Shown here piece after piece: positions 7,151 through 14,962 of a stretch of DNA of 64,000 bases. A program made the position numbers and the translations under genes. Numbering within the stretch: the first letter of the stretch is position 1; each line of letters begins with the position of its first letter. Location: positions 2,170,001 through 2,234,000 of the forward strand of contig NZ_AP027149.1 of NCBI RefSeq assembly GCF_027925445.1, written 5' to 3'. The notes under the pieces were generated by a model that made no database searches, had not been told where the DNA came from, and was given only the letters and a program-made list of their open reading frames with translations. Source of the DNA: Methylocystis bryophila (GTDB lineage: Bacteria; Pseudomonadota; Alphaproteobacteria; Rhizobiales; Beijerinckiaceae).

Positions 7151-9658
7151 ATGACCTCTCCCTCCCAAAGCAATACGAACGTCGCCGCAGTCTCTCTGGT
7201 CGCCGCCACGGCCATAGTCATAGCAGACATGGTCGGAGTCGGAGTTTTTACTAGTCTCGGCTTTCAGGTTCAGGGTTTGTCTTCGCCTCTGGTGGTGCTG
7301 CTCCTTTGGCTTGTGGGCGGCGTCGCCGCTCTTTGCGGGGCGATGTGCTACGCGGAGCTTGCGGCGATGTTTCCGCGCTCGAGTGGGGATTACAATTTCC
7401 TCACCCACGCATTCGGGCCCGCCGTCGGCTTTCTCGCCGGCTGGCTGTCCGCGACGGTCGGGTTTTCCGCGCCGGTGGCGCTCGCGGCGATGGCGCTTGG
7501 AGAATATGCGAAATCTCTCTTGCCCGGCGTTTCGCCAATGATGCTCGGGCTGGGCTCGATTCTCTTTGTCACCATGGTTCACCTGAGCGGCGTCCGTCAG
7601 GGCAGCGTCTTCCAGATCGCCTCGACGGGGTTGAAGATCGCGGTGATTGTCGGCTTCATTGTGGTCGGCGCCGTCGCCGGTTGGCGCGCGCCGGCGCTGG
7701 ATCTGGCCGGTTCGTTCCAGGCCAATCAAGTGTTCAGCGCACCCTTCGCGATCAGCCTCGTCTTCGTCATGTATGCTTATTCGGGCTGGAACGCCGCCAC
7801 CTATATCGTCGGAGAAATCCGCGATCCGCAGAAGAACTTGCCGCGCGCGCTGTTCATGGGAACGGGCGTGGTGATCTTCCTCTATGTCGCGCTGAACGCA
7901 GTGTTCCTCTTCACCACGCCGATCGCAGAGTTTTCGGGCAAGATCAATGTGGCGGAAATCGTGGGAACACACCTGTTCGGGGAAGCCGGCGGACGTCTCG
8001 TCGACGCGCTGATCTCGATCGGTCTCATCTCTACGGTGAGCGCGATGATGTGGATCGGCCCGCGCGTCACGATGGTTATGGGCGAGGACCTCCCGGCGCT
8101 GCGGCCTTTCGCACAGCGCAGCCGGAACGGCGCGCCGACCTTCGCGACCCTCGTGCAGATGGTCGTGGCGAGTCTGATGCTCTTTTCGCAGAGCTTTGAG
8201 TCGGTGCTTGAATTCACGCAGTTCAGCCTGACCTTCTGCTCCTTTTTGACTGTTTTCGGAATGGTGAAACTGCGCTATACGCGTCCCGATCTCCCGCGCC
8301 CTTATCGAGCCTGGGGGTTTCCGCTGGTCCCGCTTGTCTTCCTCTCGGTGACGCTCTTCATGATGTACTATCTCCTCGAAACGCGTCCGCTGCAATCCGT
8401 TGCCGGATTGGCGGTTATGCTCGCCGGTCTCTTGGTTTACGCCGTCGTTTCGTCGGCACAGCTCGGCGCGATGGCGACCCGGCTTTCAAAACTGCGGCTC
8501 GGCCTGATCTTCGCCGTTGCAGCGCTGGGCGGGCTCAGCTTGGCGTCGCCGAAGGCGCAGGCGGCGAGCCCAGACGACAACGCCCGCTTTCTCGCGGGCC
8601 TGCCCGTGCCGGCCGAATCACCGCTGGCGCCGCTGACCAAGACCGCCGCCTGGGAGAATCACGCAAGGAGCTTCGACGGGGCCTTCAAGCTCGTCGACGC
8701 CACGCAGCTTTCTCACGTGCGTAATTGGGCCAAGGACAATTTGAACCTGCCGAAGCGGTCGAATCTGTTCTATCTCTTCAGCGGGCCGGACTTCCTTTAC
8801 GCCAACGCCTTCTTTCCCGACCGCAACACCTATGTGATGGCCGGGCTGGAGCCTCCGGGCACGCCGCCGGACGTAAGCAAGATACCGGAAAAATTGGTCC
8901 CCACCGCCTTGCAAGGGCTCGAGAGAGCGACGCGCACGATCCTCCAGGTGAGCTTCTTTCGCACGGCGGAGATGTCCGGCCAGTTCAGCCTGACGCCGAC
9001 GAAGGGAACGCTGCCCGTCCTCTATGTGTTCCTGACGCGCTCGGGCAAAGTCATCCACGACGCGCAGGTCGTGCGGCTGCTTGAAAACGGCGATATCGTC
9101 GAGGGTGAGAAGGCCATGGACGCGTCCACCGGCGGGACCAAGGGCGCCAAGATCGTGTTCTCGTCGCCCGGCGGTCCCGATCAGACGCTCTATTACTTCC
9201 AGGCCAATGTCATTAACGGCTCCTTCGCCAAGACCGGGCTCGACGCCCTGTTCACGAAGCTTGGAGACGGCGACGCCTTGGTCAAGAGCGCCTCCTATCT
9301 GCTTCACGGCACGCCCTTTTCCGACGTGAGGAACTCTCTCCTCAATCACGCCAGCGCGATCCTGCAGGACGACACCGGCGTTCCCTACAGGATGTACGGC
9401 GGGGGCTGGAGCGTGAAGCCCTTCGGCCATTATTCGCGCCCCATTCCGATATTCCACTACGCCTGGCAAGGCGATCTGGCGAAGCTCTATCAGAAGGAGG
9501 CGCCCGCGGCGCTGCCTTTCGGCATCGGTTATCGCTGGCGGCCGAACCAATCGAGCCTCATCCTCGCGGTCAAGAAAGAAACCAAGGCCGCGGCGTCGCA
9601 GAGCGCGCCGGGGGCGGCGGCCGCCGCTCCGGCACAGGCGCCGACTCCGCGAAACTAG
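7151..9658 (+). CDS. APC-family permease fused to a C-terminal periplasmic domain
   Basis: An 835-residue protein. Residues 1-445 form an APC-superfamily amino-acid transporter with about 12 membrane segments; 'IADMVGVGVFTSLGF' is the helix-1 unwound substrate motif and 'YAYSGWNAATYIVGEI' the helix-6 motif. A further hydrophobic stretch 'LIFAVAALGGLSLASPKAQA' near 450-470 looks like a signal peptide with an AQA cleavage site. A soluble domain of about 365 residues, unknown to me, follows and ends in an Ala/Pro tail. The start is the first ATG, with AAGG upstream; an upstream TTG at 7091 is possible. The fusion may derive from two adjacent genes. The substrate is unknown. Confidence 0.8.
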   Translation: MTSPSQSNTNVAAVSLVAATAIVIADMVGVGVFTSLGFQVQGLSSPLVVLLLWLVGGVAALCGAMCYAELAAMFPRSSGDYNFLTHAFGPAVGFLAGWLSATVGFSAPVALAAMALGEYAKSLLPGVSPMMLGLGSILFVTMVHLSGVRQGSVFQIASTGLKIAVIVGFIVVGAVAGWRAPALDLAGSFQANQVFSAPFAISLVFVMYAYSGWNAATYIVGEIRDPQKNLPRALFMGTGVVIFLYVALNAVFLFTTPIAEFSGKINVAEIVGTHLFGEAGGRLVDALISIGLISTVSAMMWIGPRVTMVMGEDLPALRPFAQRSRNGAPTFATLVQMVVASLMLFSQSFESVLEFTQFSLTFCSFLTVFGMVKLRYTRPDLPRPYRAWGFPLVPLVFLSVTLFMMYYLLETRPLQSVAGLAVMLAGLLVYAVVSSAQLGAMATRLSKLRLGLIFAVAALGGLSLASPKAQAASPDDNARFLAGLPVPAESPLAPLTKTAAWENHARSFDGAFKLVDATQLSHVRNWAKDNLNLPKRSNLFYLFSGPDFLYANAFFPDRNTYVMAGLEPPGTPPDVSKIPEKLVPTALQGLERATRTILQVSFFRTAEMSGQFSLTPTKGTLPVLYVFLTRSGKVIHDAQVVRLLENGDIVEGEKAMDASTGGTKGAKIVFSSPGGPDQTLYYFQANVINGSFAKTGLDALFTKLGDGDALVKSASYLLHGTPFSDVRNSLLNHASAILQDDTGVPYRMYGGGWSVKPFGHYSRPIPIFHYAWQGDLAKLYQKEAPAALPFGIGYRWRPNQSSLILAVKKETKAAASQSAPGAAAAAPAQAPTPRN

Positions 9659-9730
9659 GCGGTCAGCCCGGGCAGGGAGCGGTCGACGACCGACCGCCCC
9701 CTGTGAGGCCGAGCGCGCTCATTCCTGAAC

Positions 9731-10480
9731 ATGTCGGACACGCCGCCCTCCCGAATTGCGCTGGTGACCGGCGCCTCACGAGGCGTGGGCCGCGCGCTGG
9801 CGCTAGCGCTGGCGCGAGAAGGCGCGCATGTCGTCCTGCTCGCGCGCACGATGGGCGCGCTCGAGGCGCTCGACGACGAGATCGCCGGTTTTGGCGGGGC
9901 GGCGACCCTAGTCCCCTGCGATCTCGCGGACTTTGAAGCGCTTGACCGGCTCGGCGCCGCGCTCAACGAACGCTTTGGCCGGCTCGACGCGCTCGCGTGC
10001 GTTGGCGGCCAGCTCGGGCCGCTCACGCCGCTCGCCCATGTCGAGCCGAAGGACTGGGAGATGCTGGTGGCGGTCAATCTGACCGCCAATTGGCGGCTGC
10101 TGCGCTCGCTCGATCCTCTGCTTCGGGCCGGCCGTTCGCCGCGGGTGCTCGTCGTCACCTCGGGGGCGGCGCATCGCGCGCGGCTCAAACCCTATTGGGG
10201 ACCCTACGCGGTCACGAAAGCGGGGTTGGAGGCGCTCGCGCGCACCTACGCGGCCGAATGCGCCAACATTTCTGAAATTAAGGTGATGCTCGCGAACCCC
10301 GGGCCCTTGCGCACCGCGATGCGGGCGAAAGCCATGCCCGGCGAGGACCCGGCGAGCTTGCGCACGACGCAAGAGTTTGCGCAGAAGGCTGTCGCGCTCC
10401 TTCGACCCGAGTGGAGCGAAAGCGGGCGGCTTTATGATTTCCCCTCCGACCGGCTGCTCGACTTCGCAGCGCCTTCATAA
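9731..10480 (+). CDS. Short-chain dehydrogenase/reductase
   Basis: A 249-residue classical SDR. The Rossmann motif 'TGASRGVGRALALA' is at residues 13-26, followed by 'CDLADFEALDRL', 'VNLTANWRLLR', the serine strand 'VLVVTSGAAHR' and catalytic 'YAVTKAGLEAL' (YxxxK). The C-terminal 'ANPGPLRTAMRAKAMPGEDP' resembles NAD(P)-dependent YciK-like oxidoreductases. The Arg after TGAS suggests NADPH preference. The substrate is not readable from sequence. It lies 72 bp after the permease gene and could be co-transcribed. The insertion sequence begins about 65 bp after its stop. Confidence 0.9.
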   Translation: MSDTPPSRIALVTGASRGVGRALALALAREGAHVVLLARTMGALEALDDEIAGFGGAATLVPCDLADFEALDRLGAALNERFGRLDALACVGGQLGPLTPLAHVEPKDWEMLVAVNLTANWRLLRSLDPLLRAGRSPRVLVVTSGAAHRARLKPYWGPYAVTKAGLEALARTYAAECANISEIKVMLANPGPLRTAMRAKAMPGEDPASLRTTQEFAQKAVALLRPEWSESGRLYDFPSDRLLDFAAPS

Positions 10481-10559
10481 ACGGGGCAGGGGAGTCGGCG
10501 AATTTCAGCTAACTCGCCGCCGCTTGAAACAAGCATTTGATGGCTAGAGTCTTTCCGAC

Positions 10560-11246
10560 TTAGGCTGAAGCGTATCCGGCGCCCTTGAGGTATGCGGCGC
10601 ATTCTTGTGGCGGAAAGTCATCGAGGAGAATCCCGACCCTTCGCCAGAGCGCGTCGATGGTTCTCTCCTCGGCCTTGCGCAACATGCGTTTTAGCTTCGA
10701 GAACACCTGTTCGATCGGATTGAGGTCGGGCGAGTATTTGGGCAGGAAGATGAGGCGCGCGCCTTTCGCGCGAATGGCTTCTCTGACGGCGGCGCTCTTA
10801 TGCGAGCCGAGATTGTCCATGACGACGACATCTCCCGGCGAGAGCGTCGGCGCCAAAATCTGTTCGACATAAGCGAGGAAGCTTTCGCCGTTGATCGGCC
10901 CGTCGAACACGCAAGGCGCGGTGATTTGGTCGCAGCGCAAGGCTGCGAGAAAGGTCGTGGTCTTCCAATGGCCGTATGGAGCCTTGGCGAAGAGCGCGAG
11001 ACCGCGCTCCGTCCAGCCATGGGTGCGCGTCATATTGGTTTTCGCCCAAGTTTCGTCGATGAAGACGAGGCGCTTCGGGTCAAGCTTCGACTGGATCTTT
11101 TTCCAGCGCGCGCGATGGCGCGCGACGTCGGGCCGATCCTGTTCGGCGGGCAGAAGCGTTTTTTTTGAAGCTGATTTTCTCCTTGCGCAAGAAACGCCAC
11201 AAGGTGTCGCAGGACACGACCACGCCGCGTTCGCGCAATTCGCCAA
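10560..11246 (-). CDS. IS630 transposase, catalytic frame (orfB)
   Basis: This frame carries the DDE catalytic domain: 'RLVFIDETWAKT' (first Asp), 'VVVMDNLGSHK' (second Asp) and 'FLPKYSPDLNPIEQ' (Glu), with the family spacing. It has no convincing start; homology begins at about 11160 where orfA ends, with 'TLLPAEQDRPDVARHRARW'. It would be made only as a fusion with orfA through a frame change at the T8 run 11159-11166 (A8 on the coding strand). Confidence 0.85.
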   Translation of the reverse strand: MANCANAAWSCPATPCGVSCARRKSASKKTLLPAEQDRPDVARHRARWKKIQSKLDPKRLVFIDETWAKTNMTRTHGWTERGLALFAKAPYGHWKTTTFLAALRCDQITAPCVFDGPINGESFLAYVEQILAPTLSPGDVVVMDNLGSHKSAAVREAIRAKGARLIFLPKYSPDLNPIEQVFSKLKRMLRKAEERTIDALWRRVGILLDDFPPQECAAYLKGAGYASA

Positions 11247-11502
11247 GCAGCGCGTGAAGGGTCAAATCCGGCTTCTCGGCAAGGCGCGCCAGCAGAAAAT
11301 CGCGCTGGCCCGCGAGCAGATAGGGACGCTTGCCGCCCATAGGCTTCGCCGCCGCGCTGCCCGTCGACCGCGCTGCTCGCGCGAAACGCACCGAACTCGC
11401 GACGCTCACCTGCATGAGCGCCGCCGCCGCCCGAACCGTCAACCCACTCAACACCAACGCAGCAACACGCTCACGAAGATCATTCGAGTAGGGTCGCGCC
11501 AT
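11080..11502 (-). CDS. IS630 transposase, DNA-binding frame (orfA)
   Basis: The N-terminal helix-turn-helix part of the transposase, starting 'MARPYSNDLRERVAALV' with 'LTVRAAAALMQVSVASSVRF' as recognition helices and 'CDTLWRFLRKEKISFKK' at its end. At 'FKK' the message reads eight A. With seven A the frame would run straight into the catalytic part ('FKKTLLPAEQD'). So the gene needs a +1 slip here, or one A has been inserted and the transposase is inactive. Confidence 0.85.
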   Translation of the reverse strand: MARPYSNDLRERVAALVLSGLTVRAAAALMQVSVASSVRFARAARSTGSAAAKPMGGKRPYLLAGQRDFLLARLAEKPDLTLHALLGELRERGVVVSCDTLWRFLRKEKISFKKNASARRTGSARRRAPSRALEKDPVEA

Positions 11503-11629
11503 TCCTTCCGGCCTCCGAATCCCGGCCGCCCATTTGAATCAGATCGCGCCACAAAAGGGAATCCCTCGCCGATTCAGTCAGTGTCGGAAAGACTCTAGTT
11601 GAGCGATCGCGCTCTAAGACTTTGGAATC

Positions 11630-11680
11630 GATCGCTTTAGATGCGTTTGAGCGAATCCGCTCAAACGCATCGTAATCTAA
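11630..11680. repeat. Interspersed palindromic repeat, family B
   Basis: A perfect 14-bp stem (11640-11671) with arms GATGCGTTTGAGCG and CGCTCAAACGCATC around AATC, within GATCG...CGTAATC borders. It stands just after the stop of the minus-strand DUF992 gene and may act as its transcript end. Confidence 0.7.
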
Positions 11681-11690
11681 GCCCTGTCAC

Positions 11691-12248
11691 TTAGCCGTGG
11701 TGATGGTGACGCCTGCGGTAGCTGTGCGGGAACGCCGGCGGCGGGGCGTCGGGCACATAGGTGAGCGCCAGGTTTTCGATGCCGGCGGTCAGCCCGAAGC
11801 CCTTGCCAGCTTCGGCCTCGAAAGGCTGCAGCGAAATCGTGTTGTTGTTGCCGCCAATGAGGATCGCGCCGCCGCCGCCCACGCCGACCTTCACCGTGGT
11901 TTCGGGACCCGCATAGGTCCCTTGCAGCGCGCCAGGGCCGACATGACCCGTGGCCGCGATAACGCCCCAGACCATCTCGCCCGGTCCGTTGATGCTGATA
12001 TTGGCTCCGACCTTGGAGAGCGTGCCGACGTAATGCGCAGGCGCGACGCCCTCCGCATCGTCCTCGAAAAGGCAGTCCACAGTCTGGTTCTCGACCAGAA
12101 TGCCGAGCGAGTTCCCGGAAAGCCGGCACTGCAGCGACCCGATGCGATCTCCGGCCAGAGCCTGGCTCGGAACCAGGACCGCGAGCAGCGCCGCCGTCGA
12201 GAGCGCGCCGGCCCAGCCGTTCAGCCGAAATGCAGATAGTTTGCGCAT
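11691..12248 (-). CDS. DUF992 exported protein with His-rich tail
   Basis: A 185-residue protein with an N-terminal signal peptide ending 'VPSQALA' near residue 32. The mature part follows the DUF992 pattern: 'IGSLQCRLSGNSLGILVENQTVDCLF', 'HYVGTLSKVGANI', 'MVWGVIAATGHVGPGALQGTY' and 'ISLQPFEAEAGKGFGL'. Two cysteines (LQC and VDC) could form a disulphide. The tail 'HSYRRRHHHHG' is unusual and could bind metal ions. DUF992 proteins are alphaproteobacterial periplasmic proteins with no known function. The gene stands alone. Confidence 0.85.
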   Translation of the reverse strand: MRKLSAFRLNGWAGALSTAALLAVLVPSQALAGDRIGSLQCRLSGNSLGILVENQTVDCLFEDDAEGVAPAHYVGTLSKVGANISINGPGEMVWGVIAATGHVGPGALQGTYAGPETTVKVGVGGGGAILIGGNNNTISLQPFEAEAGKGFGLTAGIENLALTYVPDAPPPAFPHSYRRRHHHHG

Positions 12249-12466
12249 TCTTATCCTCCCACTGCAGGCCCGCGAGCGCTTCCGCCAGAGCCAGCCACAT
12301 TCTACGGGTTCTACCTAACCATCGGCCGGCAAAATGCCAAGACTCAGCCTGTCCCTGGCGGGCGGGGCGCAATGCCGCATCGGGCGCGGGGCCGAGAGAG
12401 GTCTCTATTTCCAAAAAGCCGCAAAGCTTTCGCCGGCAAAGTCTTCGCGCGCAAATTCTTAGGCTT

Positions 12467-12505
12467 GCAAAAAAGGACGCCACGAGCCCTTGCGAGCTCG
12501 TGGCG
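12467..12505 (-). terminator. Rho-independent terminator after the porin gene
   Basis: Perfect 10-bp stem CGCCACGAGC/GCTCGTGGCG with an 8-base loop. Read on the minus strand it is followed by TCC and six T, 29 bp after the porin stop. The rest of the gap 12249-12534 shows nothing recognisable apart from DUF992 upstream sequence. Confidence 0.9.
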
Positions 12506-12534
12506 GGATCGGAGATGCTCTGGTTTACTCGACT

Positions 12535-14031
12535 TTATTTGAGCGTGAAGGGCACGACCACGTCCATGCCGATCGTGACCTGGTTGCTTTTTCGACCGCC
12601 GCCGAGCCACGGCGAATAGCCGCCGATCGTGGTGTAGTAGGCCGCCGGTCCGTTGAGCGACGTGAAGAAAGGCTGCGCACCGTTCAACGTCGTGTCGTAA
12701 CGCACTTCCGGACGCAGGATGATGTTCTTGATCCAGTCATTCTTCGGCAGTTCGGGTGTAATCTGCGCGCCGGCCGTCAGGGAGAAGTAGGTCGTGCCGG
12801 CATTTTGAGGGCCCGCAAAGATGGTGGAGGGCGCCGCGAAGCCGTGAACGTTATTGACTTCGTCGAAGTAGCCAGGATAGCCCGCGACGAAGAAGTTATT
12901 GTTGTCACGGAAGATCTCAACACGCCCGCTGAGCTTGATAACATCGGTCCACTGATAGGTGATGTAGCCTGTGGCCCCGTAAGCGGAGACGCCCGCAGAT
13001 CTCACCGGGATCAGCCCGGTGTTGATCCCCGTCAGCCCGTTGAGGAGAGCCAACCCTCCGGGGTTCAGTCCGCTCACCGACTGCGTGTTCCAGCCGTTGT
13101 CGTGATAGTAAGCCGAGTCGAGGATGAGGGTCAGCTTGTCGGTCGCTTTATAGGTCACGTTGAAGTTGTTGAGGAAACGCCAAGTGTCCGTTGGGTTGCA
13201 CCCGCAGGCGACGGGCGTGCCGCCGATGACGCCGCCGGGCCAGCCCACGAGGTAGGGATCGAGCTGTTTGGGATTCTCGGGGCCGGCATGCGTGGCGGCG
13301 TTCATCACGAGCTTGCCGTCCAGCAGGGTGGCGGTCATCCCCACGAGCAGCGACGGCGAATTCTGATTGTCGCCGGACCAGCCGAGGCCGGTGTTCTCAC
13401 CGGTCGTGATGCCGGCGAAAACGTCGAGCCAGGAGGTGAAGTGGTCGGTGGCAAGAACGCCGGTGTGTTGGAAGGGTCCGAAGTTGAAGAGGTAGGTGTG
13501 CGAGTAGAAGATGTTGTCCGGCGAAGTAATGAGCTCGGTGCCGAGCGGCGTCACAAATTGACCGATTTTCAGATCGATGCCGCCTTCGCTGAACGCTGAC
13601 ACCCAAGGCAGATGCATGATCGCGAAAGCCTCAAGCGGCGTGATCTGCGTGCGGTCGTGCATCGCGTAGTCCAGCTCGCCAGTATAATGCGAATAGCGCA
13701 CGTCCGCGCCGATAAGTCCGACGAACTTGTAGCCGAAGTCATATCCCGTCGCCTTCGGATCGAGGGGGCGCTGCATGACGATGCCCGCCTGATTGAACAT
13801 GGGCGTGCCCGCCCGGTCATCGAACAGGCGACCATAGTTCAATCCGTTGTACGGATTGTTGAAGTTGGGCGTTGCGCCGCCGTCAACCCAGCCGGTGATC
13901 GTGGTGTCATCCCACAGCGACTTGAGCGGCGCCGGCTCATCTTTCTTCTTCGTTGCGTCCACGTCCGCCGCGAAGGCGGGAGCGGTGAGGAGCGCCATGG
14001 CCGCGACGGCCGAAAGGTAGGGCAGCTTCAT
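12535..14031 (-). CDS. Outer-membrane beta-barrel porin (BBP2-like)
   Basis: A 498-residue outer-membrane protein. The signal peptide ends 'LLTAPAFAAD' near residue 22. A charged linker 'DATKKKDEPAPLKSLWDD' leads into 'TTITGWVDGGATPNFNNPYNG', the start typical of the putative beta-barrel porin-2 group. Alternating aromatic strands run to the end; 'IGQFVTPLGTELITSPDNIFYSH' and 'FQHTGVLATDHFTSWLDVFAG' are characteristic. Such porins are abundant in methanotrophs and Rhizobiales and let small solutes through. The gene is alone, ends in a strong terminator, and has two palindromes 132-179 bp upstream of its start. Confidence 0.85.
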   Translation of the reverse strand: MKLPYLSAVAAMALLTAPAFAADVDATKKKDEPAPLKSLWDDTTITGWVDGGATPNFNNPYNGLNYGRLFDDRAGTPMFNQAGIVMQRPLDPKATGYDFGYKFVGLIGADVRYSHYTGELDYAMHDRTQITPLEAFAIMHLPWVSAFSEGGIDLKIGQFVTPLGTELITSPDNIFYSHTYLFNFGPFQHTGVLATDHFTSWLDVFAGITTGENTGLGWSGDNQNSPSLLVGMTATLLDGKLVMNAATHAGPENPKQLDPYLVGWPGGVIGGTPVACGCNPTDTWRFLNNFNVTYKATDKLTLILDSAYYHDNGWNTQSVSGLNPGGLALLNGLTGINTGLIPVRSAGVSAYGATGYITYQWTDVIKLSGRVEIFRDNNNFFVAGYPGYFDEVNNVHGFAAPSTIFAGPQNAGTTYFSLTAGAQITPELPKNDWIKNIILRPEVRYDTTLNGAQPFFTSLNGPAAYYTTIGGYSPWLGGGRKSNQVTIGMDVVVPFTLK

Positions 14032-14162
14032 TGTTGGACTCCTTATCCGTGAGAAAAGCTGCGCCTATACTGCTATCTTCCGCGCGTTTCGCAAGATTAA
14101 CTCTCGGATTCCTGCCTATTTTTTGATCAAATGTGGCGGTGCAGCGAATTTTTCCGGATCGC

Positions 14163-14210
14163 GTGGCAAAAATGTCACAATCACTTTTCGACTGTGGCAA
14201 ATATGCCACA
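14163..14210. promoter_or_regulatory. Two operator-like palindromes in the porin/PII divergent gap
   Basis: Site 1 (14163-14178) reads GTGGCA-AAAA-TGTCAC, one mismatch; site 2 (14193-14210) reads TGTGGCA-AATA-TGCCACA, perfect. Their starts are 30 bp apart, about three helical turns. They lie in the 410-bp gap (14032-14441) between the divergent porin and PII genes, which otherwise holds no gene. The binding protein is unknown. Confidence 0.5.
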
Positions 14211-14441
14211 CTCAATCTTTCGAAAACATGGACTTCCGTCGAGTTTTTGGGCGTGTCGCCAAGCATGACTTGACTAAGCGCGGCTCAGGCAAGCTTTGCG
14301 TCTATCAACGCACGGAATGAGAGGCCCGAATCGTCAGCCGGCCCTTCCGACGATGATTCGCGTGCTCCCAAAAATTTCTCTTGTGCGGCGGCTGCGCTTC
14401 GCCCTGAATAGGCGAATTCTGCTGCCGGGGAGCGCTCGCCT

Positions 14442-14780
14442 ATGAAGGTGGTCGTCGCAATCATCAAGCCGTTCAAGCTCACCGACGTTCATGACGCGTT
14501 GCATGCGATCGGGGTTCATGGCTTGACCGTCTATGAAGCCAAGGGGCACGGGCATCAAAAAGGCCATTCGGAGATCTATCGTTCGGTCGAATATGTCGCC
14601 CATTATCTCTCGAAGCTTCGCGTCGAGGTGATCGTGGCGGACGAGCGGGTCGACAAGGTCGTTGCGACAATCTCCACCGCCGCCCGCACCGGACAGACGG
14701 GAGATGGAAAGATCTTCATCCAGGCGATCGAAAAAGTGGTGCGAATACGCAATGGCGAAGCGGACGAAGCCGCTTTGTGA
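14442..14780 (+). CDS. Divergent PII nitrogen-regulatory protein paralogue
   Basis: A 112-residue PII protein beginning 'MKVVVAIIKPFKLTDVHDAL'. The T-loop 'GHGHQKGHSEIYRSVEYV' keeps Gln39 and the uridylylation Tyr51 but differs from canonical GYGRQKGHTEVYRGAEYV. 'TGQTGDGKIF' (B-loop) and the C-loop 'RIRNGE' are present, so ATP/2-oxoglutarate binding is expected. It lies downstream of amtB in convergent orientation, while a canonical glnK lies upstream. It probably serves a separate target or signal. I leave the symbol open because glnB is usually linked to glnA. Confidence 0.88.
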   Translation: MKVVVAIIKPFKLTDVHDALHAIGVHGLTVYEAKGHGHQKGHSEIYRSVEYVAHYLSKLRVEVIVADERVDKVVATISTAARTGQTGDGKIFIQAIEKVVRIRNGEADEAAL

Positions 14781-14898
14781 CTTCAGGAAAGCAAAACACG
14801 CTTTCTCGCAGGATATAATTGCGCAGCGTCGGACTTTTGCCCGCCTGGCCGGATTTTTGAGCGCAATGCGAAAAAGCGGAGATCGGCGATTTCGTATC

Positions 14899-14942
14899 GA
14901 TCACGCCGCGTTCCGGGGGTTTCGCCTGAACGCGGCGTGATC
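14899..14942. repeat. Interspersed palindromic repeat, family B, between convergent genes
   Basis: Arms GATCACGCCGCGTTC and GAACGCGGCGTGATC are a perfect 15-bp inverted repeat around a short loop. It lies between the convergent PII and amtB genes and may serve both as a transcript end. Confidence 0.75.
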
Positions 14943-14962
14943 TCGTCGTCGAGAGAGGAAGC

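Larger units (their letters stand above)
10547..11595 (-). mobile_element. IS630-family insertion sequence, about 1.05 kb
   Basis: The terminal inverted repeats GAGTCTTTCCGAC are perfect over 13 bp, and each end is bordered by the dinucleotide TA (10545-10546 and 11596-11597), as expected from the TA target duplication of IS630/Tc1 elements. Inside are two overlapping transposase frames on the minus strand. The element lies between the SDR gene and a palindromic repeat and interrupts no recognisable gene. Removing it with one TA joins GATGGC-TA-GTTGAG. Confidence 0.92.

Noticed and set aside
7016..8395. Minus-strand open frame opposite the APC permease
   Set aside because: His/Arg/Glu-rich shadow composition; the permease frame has clear membrane segments.
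12490..13599. Plus-strand open frame opposite the porin
   Set aside because: Shadow of the porin gene; no start signal, and it crosses the porin terminator.
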